NCBI RefSeq assembly: GCF_016802725.1 | Contig: NC_052671.1 | Span: forward strand, 1,303,001 to 1,367,000 | Direction: 5' to 3' | DNA from: Solenopsis invicta | Taxonomy: Eukaryota > Arthropoda > Insecta > Hymenoptera > Formicidae | DNA: 64,000 nt | Shown: one piece after another, positions 10,846-23,095 of the stretch | How the letters are laid out: every line of letters starts with the position of its first letter | How positions within the stretch are numbered: the first letter of the stretch is position 1 | Made by a program: the position numbers and the translations under genes | The notes under the pieces: generated by a model | The model's database searches: none | Told to the model about the DNA's origin: nothing | Seen by the model: the letters and a program-made list of their open reading frames with translations, nothing else

Positions 10846-11091
10846 CGCCAAGTCGAGAAAGTGCGCTTGCACGCATATTTTTAATCATTTCTCGAATCCG
10901 TACGAAGGATAACTGTTCTTCGCCATCCAGCAATGAATACTCTCCTCTCGCGTACACTCGGTCGTTCCATTCCACCACGTGAATATCGATATCGCGCCGA
11001 TTACTCATCTGCCATGCAACTTTGTATTCACCGCGGAATCCCGTTACTGCGCACGTTGTTACAACCGATCTCACGACAAGAACCTTACGTC
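10846..11091 (-). CDS. Candidate internal exon, 246 nt, weakly Ig-like
   Basis: On the minus strand a CCTTTGTCAG acceptor precedes 11091 and a GTAATG donor follows 10846. The 246-nt interval is open in phase 1 on both sides. The frame (within a 134-codon run to 10694) is rich in G-first codons. It contains TCAVTGFRGEYKVAWQ, a Cys-12 residues-Trp spacing like the B and C strands of immunoglobulin domains, then EWNDRVYARGEYSLLDGEEQ. The second Ig cysteine is absent, and phase 1-1 exons are merely typical of Ig domains, so the family call is speculative. Confidence 0.25.
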
Positions 11092-11520
11092 CTGACAAAG
11101 GCCGTATCGTGGACGTACCTGGCGTTTAGTACGTACATAGAATCGTGGGCGTGCAGGATGTTGCGTAGGCCACCGAGGATTAAGCAGATTAAGACGTCAG
11201 GCGCCCGCGGCGCTTGATTAATGCACGGCATTCACAGGAACGAAAAGATTCCTCGCTCTTTGTACGTTGTTGCGGTGGAAGGCGATGCGCCGGAAATTGC
11301 GCTCGCCTTTTCTACCGCAGCGATGGCAAGTGCTACGAATCGTCACCATGACTCGCGTATCGACGCATTATGCTGTTAACCGGAACGCTTTTTTATATAT
11401 CCTTATTGTTTAGTTCATTAATCTCAAATTTTTCAAATTTAAAGGAAAATTAATTTTTAGCTGCATAATATATTTTGAAAATACAGTTTAATGATTGATT
11501 ATTGTGGAATAAATGAAACT
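11092..11520. other. CpG-rich flank of the minus-strand candidate
   Basis: CpG-dense to about 11350, then AT-rich. A minus-strand CAG|GTACGT donor-like site sits at about 11120, with open sequence upstream to about 11220; no acceptor could be placed, so no second exon is called. Confidence 0.3.
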
Positions 11521-12000
11521 TTGACGTTCTGTCGAGGGGGATCGAACGCTAGTGCAGAAGCTTGCAGTTGGTAACAATAAACAATTGTTAATTAGGCAGT
11601 TGATGCAATAATAATAATAACAATGAGACATAAAGACGTAAGACTGCATAAATAATAACAGCATAAATTGTGAGAAGCTATAAACGATGTGAGATTTTCA
11701 TGACCGATAAAGAAATTTCAACCTTCAACGAGCGTTCCAGTTTTATATACTTGACAACTCACTTACTTTACTGCTTGTATATAATTATTGCGTGAGTAGT
11801 AAAAGAAAAGAATAAAGATGTGGGATTATTACCTGCTTATAGTTAGTTGCTGTAATGAGGCAATCACCTTCTTTCACCGAGACGAAATCACCTGTCAGCT
11901 AGTCGTCGACGGCAGCTGCGCCAAGTTGATCCGCGCAGACTGCAGTCTGCGAAATAAGAAGAGCGTTATAATGACGATCTAAATATTATATCAAGATTCT
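11520..12000. promoter_or_regulatory. Enhancer-like cluster (Sox, Fox, homeodomain, E-box words)
   Basis: At 11572-11596 AACAAT, ATAAACA, ACAATTGT and TTAATTAG overlap in 25 bases, i.e. Sox, forkhead and homeodomain consensus words side by side. CACCTG, CAGCTG and a perfect 18-bp palindrome follow at 11888-11951. Function is inferred from motif density. Confidence 0.3.
11934..11951. repeat. Perfect 18-bp palindrome
   Basis: CGCAGACTGCAGTCTGCG is its own reverse complement with no spacer. About 0.2 such palindromes are expected by chance in 64 kb. Confidence 0.9.
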
Positions 12001-12800
12001 AATGGACGATTAATGCGTCTTTATAAACAAACACAACCGTAATGACCGTATCGATTAGCATAAATCTTTGAATTATATTTTCAGACAAGTGAATTATATA
12101 ATATAAAAATATAATCTGAGATAGAAAATTAATAATTGAACTTTTTGCTCCTATTTTAAATATGACGGATATTTTAAATATGACTTCGAAGAAACAGAAG
12201 AAAAATTGCTCACTTTACTGACTTTCGTCAGATTATGAGTCATTGGGGTAAGATTTGACGAGGGTTTCGTATCTTTACTGAAATTCGTAGTCGAGATCGA
12301 AGTGAGTAATTTTAAAGGAGTGAATACAATTGATCTCTATCTTTGTCTCCTGACTGACCAAAGGCCCACCTGAAAATTGAAATGTCTTGAAAATGGATCA
12401 CTCGTTGTCAGTTTGGAAGTGGACTATTAATAGCTACAAGCGCTTCGACCTTCGGGAAAAGGATGAGCCTTGCATGATGAATGGCGTTCAAGGAATGACA
12501 AGCTCACGTAAACGTAGTATCTTTTATGTGAAAAATATTCTTTTTTATCGATCATATAACTTAATAATTTATCCCTTAATGTATTTGAAAAAAAAAATGT
12601 TATGAGTAATACAAAATTAAAAATTGATAGAAATTCTTCTGAAGAGAGCCTTAAAAATGAACAACTATTTCATAGTTGTATATTTTGTTATTTAAAAATA
12701 TATTACACGTTAGTTTGAAAAATACGATTGTAATAAGCCTAAAATTTCAAAAAGCATTATTTTAAATAGTCTTATTTAAACGTGATTCCTGTGTAGATTC
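12000..12800. other. AT-rich spacer
   Basis: A short direct repeat ATTTTAAATATGAC occurs at about 12153 and 12170. A 72-codon frame at 12387-12605 has no features. Nothing else is seen. Confidence 0.5.
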
Positions 12801-13330
12801 ATCAAGGTGTCCGAAGAACATCCAATTGAAACGTCCAAGAGCGAGGGATGGATAGTTGTCACTCATATGTCAGATAGGTCCGACCGAGCCTAAAGTTGCC
12901 ATTTTGAATTCCTCCGTAGTCAATCCCGGGGCCGAGTTTGAGGAATCGTAGGCGGAGATGAAGGCTTCACGCGGCGCGGCGGAACGAGAGATCGGAGCTA
13001 CTCGCTGGTAGGATGGATGCCGTCGTACGTTGGTACAGGCGCAGAGGAACCGTGCAGTACGCCGACCTGTACCCCGTACATGGATACACCCTATTCTGAC
13101 TGGTGGATAAACGCGGTAAGAGAGAGGCGCGGCCCACGGTATCATTTATCATTGCGGGAGCTCATTAAGGCCGAATCTGCCGCACGCTGATCGTTTGGGA
13201 TTACACTTTCCTTCTCGTATCCCTTCGGCGTTTAACCCCCTACGCAACCCCGTTTACCGACCACCTTTTTCCTCCTTTCTTTTTCATTCGCCCGCTGTCT
13301 TCTTCGCGAATAACGCGTGATTTTGCTTAT
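12800..13330. promoter_or_regulatory. CpG-rich block
   Basis: GC- and CpG-rich from about 12860 to 13320, with overlapping minus-strand frames (61 and 91 codons) lacking any domain. The edge at 13200-13300 is pyrimidine-rich. Promoter or conserved element possible; no start or exon can be fixed. Confidence 0.25.
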
Positions 13331-14380
13331 TCTTTTATTATCGAAGGAAAACGTAGCATCCGAAAACAATACACTCACACGCATTGAAATCTCGCTGTAG
13401 ATAAGATGTTGTAGGAAAAAGAATTTTTTTTCCTATCATGGACTCGGGAATTAATAATAAATATTTTGTTATGTGTAAAAAGTACTGCACAGAAAGTAAA
13501 CAAATAAGAATAGATTATGACATGAAACTGGAGAAATATGTCGCATCTTAGCTTTATGTACGCTTATATGTTTAAATATTTAATATTATTGTTTTATTTA
13601 TATCTACAGTTACACGCTATGCGTTCTTTTTAATTTTACGTTCTGAAATTGAGGATTTCTTTCAATATGGAGTCGTCGTAGGAATCTCGAAGATTGGCAA
13701 CTTTTACAGACGCCATTTACGCGCTCATCGTTCTTCATGCTGGACTTACATGCTGACCTCACTCAGTTTTTCCAAAGGCCTCCGGCGAAATCCGACGGAT
13801 GGTGCATTAGCTCGCTCGGACCAGCCTAATGACGCCACCACATCCCCATAGGGAACCTTCGTTCGCTCGTGATTTCTTCCTCTCTTCTTTCTGTTACACC
13901 AGTTTGGCCACGAGCGATCCATCACCAGGTGAAAAAAGTCTCTTTATATCGTGCTAGTAGAGATGCCGCTTGCTTCTTTCTACGTTGTCATCTATTACCG
14001 GTACTTTCTTCGGCTTCTTTCTCGTATTCGAAACTTTACAACGCGCGATTTAAAACAAAATCGCATATAATTATTGTAATTACTATATAATTATGATATA
14101 TCTTAATGTTAGACGTAATCTAACGATAAAACAATTCTTATTCAGGTAATATGGGAGCGATTGAGAATATTTTACGAGTTCCGTTTTTATACATAATTTT
14201 ATCAATAATAATTTTATTAATAACATGTTAAATGTGTATTTAAAATTAATTAATTAATTAATTAATTAATAAAAAAATAGTTAATAAAAGTCAAGAAAAA
14301 AGGTTGTGCTGGCTAAATTGAAAATAAAGACAGGCATTTCTCGCGTATAAAGCAAATACGCATAAAGTTATCAACATCTC
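13330..14380. other. AT-rich, with a balanced enhancer-like patch 13670-13870
   Basis: The patch carries no frame of interest. (AATT)n simple sequence lies at 14244-14270. No gene is seen. Confidence 0.45.
14244..14270. repeat. (AATT)n simple repeat
   Basis: Uninterrupted AATT units over 27 bases. Confidence 0.95.
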
Positions 14381-15530
14381 GAAAGTTTCATTCCGACTTC
14401 CCTCGGTTAAGTTGTATCCCGGGCTACTCTATCGTTTTCCGGTTTTTGCAACGATACTCTCTTTACCGCGCTGGATAGCAGGCACTCCAAGTCCTTCCCT
14501 ACTAGTGAGAAATGCCGCTAGTTTTATTTTGCCAGTTCCCTACGTTAGCGATTTTTCCATCACTGCGGCGAGATATTTCACCGACAATCTAAGAGTCGCA
14601 AATGGAGTCCACAATGAGGCAGAAATGGCTTGGTGCTCTGATGGCCCTCGCATTTGTCTTCACTCTGTTCCTTTCCCGTTCTCCTTCTTTCGATCTCCGA
14701 ACACGCGCCTTTCACTCCCGCCTTCGCCTTTCTTGCCACCCCTGGGAAAAAGCGCGATCGACTGCTGCTGGAGTCACGATCGCTGCTCGACTAACCCCCA
14801 TGCATTAAATTTCAGACGATCGTTCAGACATTAAAAAGCGTTTTCCTCGGAAGCGCGAGAATTACTCGAAATGAGCAAAGTCTTTACCGATATTAGGCGC
14901 TTCGCCGGTCTCGCTAACATTACATGTGTCCATAAAAAGAGGAGATGACAATCCAGTCTGGAAGACAAAATAGACGGCATGCAAGTCGCTCATGCCACCA
15001 CCGTAGCAGCCATAGCAAGCAACGTTTCCGCAATTATAAGCCCATCAGCGGCAAACGAAGCTTCGTGTTTTTGTGACGGCTGGCACGGAGTCGACTGGAA
15101 ATAAGGCGGACAGGGAGGACGAAAGCGTGGAAGATAACGCTCACGTACTTGGTCGTAGGTATAGTGCGCACACATAGACGGGCACATACACCGATCACGA
15201 GGCTGGCTACTCAAGAGGCACAGCGACGTGGTAACGCGGGTATTTCGTGCATCAAGGACGGTCTGATGCGATTTTAATCATGGACACCCCTCACGCTTTT
15301 TCTCCGCCCGCGGCCGAGGGACCGACCTGGCTGCCAACAACATTTCCAAGTCCAACCCCCTCGCCACGCCGGTGTAAAACCGATTAATTTCATTGCTCTA
15401 CCCTGTGCGCGTAGTCGGGTATCAAAAGAACTCTTGAAAGCCGGGTGACACAACCCACGCATTCATATTTCATGACTTTTTGCTTGGACGATCTCTCTGT
15501 TAATCTTTTATTATCCGCAATTAGGGGCAA
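14380..15530. other. GC-moderate region, no supportable gene
   Basis: A 140-codon plus-strand frame at 14412-14834 is Ser/Arg/Phe-rich, in pyrimidine-rich sequence, and has no domain. A textbook-looking branch point plus acceptor (CTAAC then TTTCAG) ends at 14813, but only 18-26 open codons follow. CpG-rich DNA continues to about 15420. Confidence 0.35.
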
Positions 15531-16314
15531 AGTAGTGAATTAATTAAGAATGCTGAACCTTTTGCTCCCTTGCTTATTTGCCCCGTACACTGATCGCTCG
15601 ATCGTTGCTTCGTTATCATTTTTAAATAGTCTTTTCGCATACGCGTTCCACATTTATACATCTCAAGAATAGAAGTAAGAAAAAATTTGTCGTAAACAAA
15701 AGCGATTTATGCGTAATAGCAGTTAATAACACATTGAACATTAATCCTTGGTCCGAGAAGTAACTGCTTCTGGATCTGTACCAAGCACATTGACCGCGAC
15801 AGTTGCACAACTACCATTGTTTGCGCGCGGCGGAAGAGTTCAGGAAGGACAAGCCGAGTGTCACCGGCGGCCTTAGAATACAGGCAGGCGACATAAATAT
15901 GCATGTCTCCGCGGGCCCATGGCTCATGTGCCGGTGATCGTTATATCTCCATCTGACCGGAGACTGGAAGGGATGGAGAGGGTTAGTGGCGGTCCGGTAA
16001 TACATTCAAAGTTGGACGTAGGGACTGCAGGGACAGAAAGGGGGACGCGGCGACTCTCTCCTCGGATGGTGTTGGAAAGAGGAGGAGATAGGAGAGTGGT
16101 GAAGTAGGTGGACATGGACAAAGGGGGGAGAGGGGAAAGGCCGCGGGAGGCGGAGAGGGAGGTTTCTCGTGTTTCATTTCCTGAGCTCCTATATAACTTT
16201 GTGCTCAACTCGACACCAGATTAATAACGGCCCCACCTATCCTATTCTATCCCAACCCGAACAAGTTCGTGCTGTGTGTACACTCCGTGTGCTGTGCGCA
16301 CGATGCCTGCTCGT
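15530..16314. other. AT-rich, then CpG-rich, purine-rich block
   Basis: From 15800 the block is CpG-rich. The plus strand is G/A-rich at 15950-16160, with four G runs at 16123-16160 that could form a long-looped G-quadruplex. Opposing frames of 62-94 codons are skew artefacts. Confidence 0.4.
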
Positions 16315-16494
16315 ATCACTTCTCTACTCTTGCTCTCTCTTTCTCTCTCTCTCTCTCTTTCTTTCTCTGTGTCTCTCCCTCTCACCCTCTCTCTCTCTCT
16401 CTCTTACTCTTCATCTCGCACCCTCTCACGTTTGCCCTCTTTCTCTGTTTCTCTATCTACCTTTTTCTCTTTCTGACACACACACACGCATACA

Positions 16495-16535
<41 letters not shown>

Positions 16536-16564
16536 CCTCTCTTTCTCTCTCTCTGTTTCTGTCT
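16315..16564. repeat. CT-rich simple-sequence tract
   Basis: About 250 bases are nearly all C and T on the plus strand, with a pure (TC)17 at 16499-16532 and a short (AC)n at 16476-16487. Open frames here (161, 106, 66 codons, all Leu/Ser) are translations of the repeat. Confidence 0.95.
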
Positions 16565-17690
16565 GTCGCTGGATGCGCGACACGGTTGAAAATTCTGAAC
16601 GTGTTACCGATCCATCCATGGACACCGGCACGCCCTGACAAACCGACATGCTGAAAACTCCAACGCGGCTGACCAATGCGATCCATACGCCGAACCGGAG
16701 TAATCATATTTCATATCGCGATGGCTAACCTGTTATTTGTTGTTCGAGCACGCCGTTGTGTTGTTAGCTGATAGGCAGTATTTGAAGGAAGAAAGAATGC
16801 AAAGCAATGCTTGTAAATCTTATTCCTATGAACTTTAGAGAGGAAGAAGAGAAGGAAAAAGAGAGAAGAAACCAATCTTATCTTTAATCAATCCTTTGTG
16901 TGCAATCTGAATATAATTATTAGTCTAATTTGGATAAGATACGTTATCGTCGATAAACCGTTTTATAAATGCTTTTACAGTACGCTGCATAATAAAATTG
17001 CTTATTAAATATGTAGAAAATATTACAAGGCAGCTTAATAACAGTTCTCATTATACTTGCACATTGTTAAGTAGCAGCATAAAGAAAAGATGCTCCATAA
17101 GTCTAAGTTACGAAGCACGTCATCAGAGTAATTTCTAAGGGGGATAGCGAAATCGCCGCACTGGCCGAATCTTTTCCTGCGTGAAATAATTACAGTCTAA
17201 CTTTCCACGCGATCGCACCCTCCGGTCTCTTTGGATCCGCGCTTCAACAACGTCCAGTTCCGTTTTTAATTAACCCTTATAAATTGGAAACGTTGCTCTT
17301 AAATACTACATGTATTCCTCAATAATGATATAATACTTAGTATTTACCAGTACACATTGAAGTCTGTTTTAAGTTAATTCTAAATATATAAAAAAAAGCT
17401 TTTGAAATAATTTTCTAGCATAGTTTTCTAACAATTAACATTTTTTTTAAATCTTAACAAACAAGTAAAATTTGCACTAAAAGAAATTAATATTGCAATA
17501 AATAAAAAGTGTTTTAAAAATTTCTGTTTTATATCTTTTGTAAATATATGTGCATCAAGATCACACGTGTTCAATATATCTAGGACACTCAACGATTTTA
17601 TAGCATGTAACCTTTTCCATTCTTTCCTGAAAATATTTTATCACGTTTCTTTCGACGCTTCATGTCTGATCTAAGTTCACGATGATAATG
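16565..17690. other. Balanced, then AT-rich spacer
   Basis: A balanced patch at 17100-17270 ends in TTTTTAATTAACCC and looks enhancer-like. No coding signal. Confidence 0.45.
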
Positions 17691-17716
17691 GCTACTTCGC
17701 GTGCAACAATTTATGT

Positions 17717-17809
17717 ACTGTAGACACGTTATCGTGTATTGGTATATGGCACCAATTCGATGAAACACGTCGTATTGTAGATAGACATATGAAACCGATA
17801 CTCAAGAGA
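17717..17809. repeat. Degenerate dispersed repeat, copy 1
   Basis: About 90 bases beginning ACTGTAGACACG align with 18051-18129 through shared blocks (ACTGTAGA-AC, ATTGGTAT-TG, TCGTA-A-AGACATAT, ACTCAAGA). Confidence 0.6.
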
Positions 17810-18050
17810 GAATAGTCAACATTTTGATTATATCGATATTACACAATCAACTTTTATTGAATTACCTTTAGTGCCATTTATAAATAAAAAGACTTATAAT
17901 TTTTCTTTCAATGAGATTTTTTTAAATATTGGATTACATCCTTTTAAATGTATTTATATTTTTGACAGAGTACGTCGTATTGTTTAAAACTTGACCAAAA
18001 TTCACACACATAATAGTAGTGATAGATGACTTACAAGCTGAGAATTATAC

Positions 18051-18129
18051 ACTGTAGATACATTATTGGTATGTGACGCCAGTTCGTGTCATATCGTAGA
18101 CAGACATATAGAAACGGTACTCAAGAAAT
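18051..18129. repeat. Degenerate dispersed repeat, copy 2
   Basis: Same orientation as copy 1, about 330 bases away. The copies differ by an indel of roughly 10 bases and many substitutions, implying an old duplication or two fragments of one repeat family. The 115-codon frame at 18066-18413 begins inside it and is not supported as a gene. Confidence 0.6.
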
Positions 18130-19480
18130 ACGTGTACGTATCTACCGTATGCGAGTTGCGTTGCAGAAACATGGGGCAGAATGGAGAAGGTTATAGGCAC
18201 GCGACGTGGGGAGGATATTCTGGTAATGTGCATTTGATTACAGCGCTTGGAACCATAACTTCACGAGGCCAGCCATTTTATCCAATTTCCGTTGACTATA
18301 TGTTTTACAAATTTAATAAATTCGATGGTAAAGAAAAATATCATTGTATATTTGTAATTATATCGCAATATTTTGATGGTAAACAGCTTCTACATAAAAA
18401 TTCGTTTGTATAAAAAAAAAAGTTAATTTTTATTTTATTAAATTATATATCATACGTTACATTTATTACAAGTATAACGTTCATTAATTTCCTAATGGTT
18501 TTCCCCTTGTAAATATTAATTTAATAACATTAGAAAATATTAGACTCTTAGATTTGATCAATTTCTTAGCACTCGTAGTAGCCGTGACCGCGAACAACGT
18601 GTGATGTTCCTACCAGACGGGATGAAGCGAAATGGGACAAGAGAAGAGAAGGAGCGATAATGATGATAATGTTGATGATCGTTACCATGGCGGCGCATCG
18701 TCCATGTTAACTCGCCGCGATTTCCGCGGCTACAACTTGAAAAAGGAGACATTACGCGCGAGGAATTTCGCTAATGCGCGCCTATGATTTATTACATACG
18801 CAGAAAAATATTTGATATTATGTTATGTAGTGGGATATTATATCATTTTCGTTCTTATATTACGCCATATAATTATATAAGCATCACAAGAGACGCCGCA
18901 GAACAGGCGGGCGTTAGTTTCTTTTTTTTTTTGCAGCGTTTCAAGACTCTAATATTACTTAGTTTGTCATCCGAGGTGAGCGCGTTATTTGCGCCGTATA
19001 ATAGAATTTGTCGGTGGCAAGATCGAATGCTAAATGCGTATACCACTTTAATAGAACAGCCAAGATTTATCTGTACATTAGTCTAGGGCATTTCTCTCCG
19101 TCGTTGAGCTGCCAATATTAACACGTACGAAAGTGAATTACTGCGCATCAACATGCATTCCCAAACACATTCCCCGTGACGTATAAAAGATGATCGTCCA
19201 TTAACAGGTAAATCGTACCTTGAATCTGAATGGCTCCTCTTCCCGCCTGATTGTTGTAACTCGGCCCGCGAGCGTATAATCGTTCGTCCGCGAATGGAAC
19301 CGGAACATTTTTGCATCAGAGCCGGCGCGCGGCGTGTCAGTGGACGAGTGAAAAGGAAACGATTTAAAGTAAGGGACATTATTTTACCAAGTCGGTTCAT
19401 GTATACGGCTCCAAAGCGATCCCAAGACGGTAGCACGGTAAGATAGATGGCGAACATTATTTTGGATATACTAACGGATG
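18130..19480. other. AT-rich, then GC-rich patches at 18540-18790 and 19080-19460
   Basis: The first patch is CpG-rich with (GAT)-type runs near 18655-18690 and CCGCG-inverted sequence. The second carries a 124-codon minus-strand frame (19083-19457) without domains. No gene can be supported. Confidence 0.4.
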
Positions 19481-19920
19481 CCTGTTCTTATTAATTTAAT
19501 TGCTCGCCATTACAGCATGCAATATACGCACACATACACACTCATAGCTAATTAAACTCGAATGAAAATAAATGTACTTCGACATCGGGATCCGTAGGGC
19601 TGTTCAGGAGTGATGATATTATAATTACTGCTTAGACTGGACGAAATATATATGTATTATGCGTATGTATTTATACATGTATTTATTAAACTCGGTTAGA
19701 GTGACGTAAGCATGTTGATAAATACTTTTATTCCTTCATATAAATCGAGGTTCTTATAAGTGTATCGTTTAAGCACTTAACACTGATAGCTAGTGTGTAA
19801 AGTGATAATATTTTTTCGATCACGTTAATTGAAATTCTTATTATTCTTATAAGTAAAATTTTTATTTATCTTTTTTTTTGCTATTATATATATCGTAAAA
19901 TGATGCATTTTACACGCGAT
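19480..19920. other. AT-rich spacer
   Basis: No feature beyond short T runs and ATAT words. Confidence 0.6.
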
Positions 19921-20640
19921 CGATTTTGGATTGATTTGAAGCAATGCTCAGGTAGATGACGCGTGTATGTCGCGGGACCGTCGTTAAAACGTCCCGAGCG
20001 CGCAAACTCACCTAGATCTGCATACCGTCGGTAGCAGGTAGTCTAGTACCTAAACTCTGGCAAACCTCTGACAAGGGCCTCGGTAATGAATTCGGAAAGA
20101 GCAATCAGTAGCGCACGCCGGCAGGGATGTCTTCAGAGTCGGAAAGCAGCGCCCTGCTCTCCGGCGCGGCGCTCACGAAACGAGGAGGGTAAAGTAGCTC
20201 CGTTTCAGCGGAGCAGAGAGGAAGCAGGAAGGAAAGGGGGACGAAAGAGGGCGGATGTGACGCGGAATGATGGAGCGCGGACCGTGGAGAAAAATGAGAG
20301 TGGCGGAAAGGCGAGGGTGGAGGGACGCTGATGGATCGGTGCTCCTCCCTCCGTTGCACCCCCTCGCGGCTCCCTCTCTCGTTTCCAACCCCCGCCGACT
20401 TCCACCCCTCGGTGAGCCACCCTCCACGTTCAGGCTCGCGCTCCCAGGGGTGGAAAAGCCCCGCAATATTACTCATAGTCGGTGGGCCTCGCTTTTCTCT
20501 CTGCTTCTCCCTTTTTCCTCCGTCTCCGTTGCTCCTGCGTAGCGCATTACGTTCGCCATCGTACCTCCAACCATCGTCGTCGCTGCCGCTGCCGCTGCCG
20601 CTGCCGCTGGAGAACAGGGAGCTCTAAGTCCAGATTATTT
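19920..20640. promoter_or_regulatory. CpG-rich block with purine-to-pyrimidine flip
   Basis: The plus strand is G/A-rich at 20160-20335 and C/T-rich at 20336-20620. CpG density is high throughout. Eight overlapping frames of 67-123 codons on both strands reflect this composition. It is a possible divergent promoter, by analogy only. Confidence 0.3.
20582..20609. repeat. (GCTGCC)n hexanucleotide repeat
   Basis: More than four tandem GCTGCC units, directly after CGTCGTCG. Confidence 0.95.
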
Positions 20641-21720
20641 ATTCATAGTCGATTTTCGCAAAATAACATCCAATTTTCTGATTCTTTCGATTGTTATTTG
20701 CAACTTAACATTTGCAACATAAAAGCGCGTGGCGAGGCAGCGCGCTTCTTTTAAGTAAGTGTAATGTGTCATCTGCCGTCATCGTAGCTGTGTGCGTATG
20801 CCTAGTACAAAGTTCAATATCGAAAGACATCCTCGTTTATAAAAAATTAATTCATTACCGCATTACCGTTCAGCTACGTGACAAATCCTTTATTCACTTA
20901 ACCGATTTCATCTGTTAGACAATGAAGGCTGCACTTTATTTATATTCATCCGCGCGCTCATGTCTTCAGTTAAAATCTCAATGACAATGATAAAACTCTT
21001 TTATACGTTATTGTTATAAAAATGTTTGCCTCGTCGTGCAATCTTGCGCGTTATACGACAAATCTGTTAGCCAACGAGTCACCAACAAATCCCTATATTT
21101 ATTTGTTGTCTGATGCAAAACCCATACGTTTTACACCTACCTTTTTTGATCCGATAAATTATAAGCTTGCGTTGCAGCGGATTCCCGTCATCCATCTGAC
21201 ACGTTTGCCGAACGTATGATTGGACAACGAGCACTGATCGGAATTACGCATCGCTTTTACGGTTCTGACTTTTCACTCGATCAGTAAATTTGGAAAGTAT
21301 TGAACGACAGCTTAAACGTAATCCTAACTAGGAACACAAGATTTATGATGCATCTGCAGTAATCCAAAACTGATTGTCATAATATCATTGAACCATTTAG
21401 TGTACATACATGTACGAACACGCATAGTGCTCTTTTCCCAGATTTCCGGGATTAAAGTATAACGTGCAAAAAAATTTCAATTTAGGATAATTGTAGATAA
21501 AACAAGTAGTTGCTTTTACATACATTTTTCTTTTATTTTTAAGATAAATAGAATAATACTTTTTAATTTTAAATTCACTCAATGATTAAGATAAAGACGC
21601 AATATTTTTTTCAAATACTCGAAAAAGTAATCAATTATGCTGATAGCTTTAGCCAAAATTACTCTCATGACGGAACTTGCGAGGGAGGATAGTCTGACTA
21701 TCGGTTGGCAGTGAGACTGA
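20640..21720. other. Mixed AT-rich spacer
   Basis: Frames of 65-90 codons occur without recognisable features. No gene or repeat is called. Confidence 0.5.
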
Positions 21721-22220
21721 GCTTTTGCATCGTCCGCGCGATTCGGGTGGTGGCAGCACCGACCGCCATTACTCAACTATTCACTCGGTAACGCAATCAT
21801 ACGTCACAAAGGCCTTTCATTTGCAAGCGCATTGTGGAAACCCGGCGATATTAATTGCCGCGGCTCGTTACCCTCTCCAGTCCCTCTCTCCCCCCGTGGG
21901 AGTTCTCGACCGCCCCCGCAGCCCACATTCAGCACCTCCACCCACCATCTGCCCCCCCGCGGCCCCACGGATCCCTCTTCCACGAACCAGAGCTCCGAAT
22001 ATTCCCCGTATTACGTATTCCGCTCTCATACGGTTCTGTCCTGTGTTGGCAGCAGAGCACCCCTCGATTTCGCCCCCGTGTCCCCTATGCAAACTCGTCG
22101 CACAGGCGGCTGCTTCCAAACACTCTTGCGCACGGCAAACACAACCCCAAAAGAGCGTCTAAAATGTTCGCGGGTACAAGAGATGTTTTTTAAACACGTC
22201 ATTTGTCAGATGACTCTGAA
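21720..22220. other. C-rich block
   Basis: The plus strand is C-rich, with runs of 5-7 C at about 21885-21965; the minus strand could form a long-looped G-quadruplex. Three plus-strand frames (145, 134, 112 codons) overlap in different registers, which shows that composition, not selection, keeps them open. Confidence 0.4.
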
Positions 22221-23023
22221 TGTCGCGAAACAATGATACGGTGGTAGCGGATGACGAATATTCTGCGGTGTAATATTTTCGTATAGTACGGTAAAGATAA
22301 ATAAACCGATTTAAATCGTGAAAGTATCAATATTATACTATGTACAGCAAATAATGGTTTTTACGTGTGTGTAATCTGTTTAATAATCTACAAATAATAC
22401 ATTTAAATCATTTTTGAGTTTTTAAGACATATTAAAATTTTTAATTTAAAAATATGTTTATTAATGTTACAAGTGAAGGGTAAAAGATGTAAAATGTCAT
22501 CAAAGTATGTTAATTAAAAATTCAAGTCTTTAGCTTTGAAAATCTAATATATTTTCGACTGCAATGATTTAACGAATGTTCATATAAAAAAAATTTGTCT
22601 TCTAGCGGAATAAATCTTTGCTACTTTTACTGTTCGCTCGGAGGAACATGACCTTATTGGGTACACAAGCGTGAAAGGTTCTCAAAGCATTCTTGCGTGT
22701 GACAAATACAAACATTTACAAACGCCGCTCCAGTCGTCATTGCAGATTAATCTTGCCGTAGCGGACAAGAGAATATTGCTATCTTTTATAGATGAAAAGA
22801 GCAAAGCTAAAATTGGTTAGTTTGTTTCTACACGCTATATTTTATATTGCTAAATGTCAGTAATAACAAATAAAAATAAAAAGACTATATTAATTATCGT
22901 TATTATTATCACTGCTATTTCTTTCTTTTTTCTTACCCTGTTATAATTATTTCCGGGAGAATGTTTTTAAATAAATAATAAAAGTAAAATTAAATGTAAG
23001 ATATATAGTACAATCAAAAAGTT
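22220..23023. other. AT-rich spacer
   Basis: A slightly GC-richer stretch at 22615-22770 shows no exon signal. Nothing else is seen. Confidence 0.55.

Positions 23024-23093
<70 letters not shown>
23024..23093. repeat. Compound (TA)13(GA)22 microsatellite
   Basis: Pure TA to 23049, then pure AG to 23093. Confidence 0.97.

Positions 23094-23095
<2 letters not shown>

Noticed and set aside
14412..14834. 140-codon plus-strand frame
   Set aside because: Low-information Ser/Arg/Phe product in CT-skewed DNA; a second frame overlaps it.
16123..16160. G-quadruplex candidate
   Set aside because: The loops are about nine bases long and G runs are expected in this purine-rich block; noted only.
16169..16654. 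161-codon plus-strand frame
   Set aside because: Mostly translation of a CT simple-sequence tract.
18066..18413. 115-codon plus-strand frame
   Set aside because: Begins inside a degenerate repeat; composition and product are unremarkable and no splice or start context supports it.
21725..22236. Three long plus-strand frames (145, 134, 112 codons)
   Set aside because: They overlap in different registers within C-rich DNA; no domain or splice evidence favours one.
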